A stretch of 64,000 bases of DNA, from the NCBI RefSeq assembly GCF_020055675.1, contig NZ_JAIPUS010000013.1, forward strand, positions 28,479 through 92,478. Direction: 5' to 3'. Position numbers and translations under genes: made by a program. Under the pieces are notes generated by a model that was not told the origin of the DNA, did not search any database, and saw only the letters and a program-made list of their open reading frames with translations. Source of the stretch: Marivita sp. Its GTDB lineage: Bacteria; Pseudomonadota; Alphaproteobacteria; Rhodobacterales; Rhodobacteraceae. Positions within the stretch are counted from its first letter, which is position 1. Each line of letters starts with the position of its first letter. Shown one piece after another: positions 63,759 to 64,000 of this stretch.

Positions 63759-64000
63759 TCAGTAAAGCACCACCGACCGGATGCTTTCGCCGGCATGCAT
63801 CAGGTCAAAGCCCTTGTTGATGTCGTCGAGCGACATGGTGTGGGTGATCATCGGATCGATCTCGATCTTGCCCTCCATGTACCAGTCGACGATCTTGGGC
63901 ACATCGGTGCGCCCGCGCGCGCCGCCAAAGGCCGTGCCTTTCCACGTCCGCCCGGTGACAAGCTGAAACGGCCGCGTGGCGATCTCGGCGCCTGCAGGGG
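63759..64000 (-). CDS. S-(hydroxymethyl)glutathione dehydrogenase, class III alcohol dehydrogenase, C-terminal part
   Basis: A partial gene whose start lies beyond the right edge; 79 codons and the stop are visible. The minus-strand translation ends [14 protein letters not shown] and contains [21 protein letters not shown], then [21 protein letters not shown], as in class III ADH/FrmA. The complete enzyme oxidises S-hydroxymethylglutathione in formaldehyde detoxification and reduces S-nitrosoglutathione. It is in the same orientation as ggt, with a hairpin between them. Confidence 0.9.
   Translation of the reverse strand, partial: PAGAEIATRPFQLVTGRTWKGTAFGGARGRTDVPKIVDWYMEGKIEIDPMITHTMSLDDINKGFDLMHAGESIRSVVLY

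Overview
The window is GC-rich bacterial chromosome from an alphaproteobacterium, most likely the order Rhodobacterales (Roseobacter-type). The evidence is the whole gene set: a TSUP/TIGR02186 pair, an Irr-type iron box, an RpoHII-like sigma factor, a PBP1A with family-specific cysteine inserts, a CIA30 protein, glnK-amtB, and a ferritin-VIT membrane protein of the MbfA type. It is almost wholly coding, with many 1-bp and 4-bp start/stop overlaps. No tRNA, rRNA, insertion sequence, prophage or CRISPR array was seen.

Layout. 1-2.7 kb: the 3' end of uvrC faces a three-gene chain (TSUP exporter, TIGR02186 membrane protein, thioesterase). 2.9-8.6 kb: a nucleoside-type BMP/ABC importer operon with a LysE exporter gene embedded between its two permeases. 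8.7-10.3 kb: nfu-tsaB-rimI, with an Irr box and a promoter in front of nfu. 10.6-15.5 kb: universal stress protein, ilvE, trpS, a rhomboid-fold protein lacking catalytic residues, and murJ. 15.5-18.1 kb: an accessory segment (clustered palindromes, an orphan Phd-like antitoxin, a secreted DUF4214 protein) between murJ and glnD. 18.1-26 kb: glnD, an LpoA-like lipoprotein, rsmI-yraN, gshB, comM. 26-31 kb: rpoH-chaN, coaBC-dut-moeB-like. 31-36.7 kb: prs, a kappa-class thioredoxin-fold protein, a thioredoxin-TPR protein, LON domain protein, Trm112, truB, DUF1643. 36.9-40.3 kb: rpsO, pnp, CIA30. 40.3-44.4 kb: a candidate FNR-controlled small RNA, an OmpR-type regulator, ribA, an L,D-transpeptidase, a UDG-family protein and SseB. 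44.4-51.1 kb: a catabolic operon with peptide ABC permeases, a fused ATPase, ALDH, SDR and a P1 peptidase. 51.3-56.3 kb: phhB, a FemAB-like acyltransferase, a GDPD, RidA and PBP1A. 56.4-64 kb: glnK-amtB, mbfA/tetR, a B12-binding protein, an NYN protein, ggt and the 3' end of a class III alcohol dehydrogenase.

How the parts connect. GlnD (18-21 kb) and GlnK-AmtB (56.5-58.3 kb) are enzyme and target of the PII nitrogen-sensing system. MurJ, the LpoA-like lipoprotein, L,D-transpeptidase and PBP1A all serve the cell wall. gshB, ggt and the class III alcohol dehydrogenase belong to glutathione metabolism. nfu (Irr box), chaN and mbfA point to iron handling. The least expected signals lie between genes: a perfect FNR box followed by a hairpin, a CCUCC motif and an intrinsic terminator in a convergent gap (40303-40435), the Irr box at nfu (10335-10351), and an orphan plus-strand terminator plus tandem TTTGTGCA sites before glnK (56400-56472).
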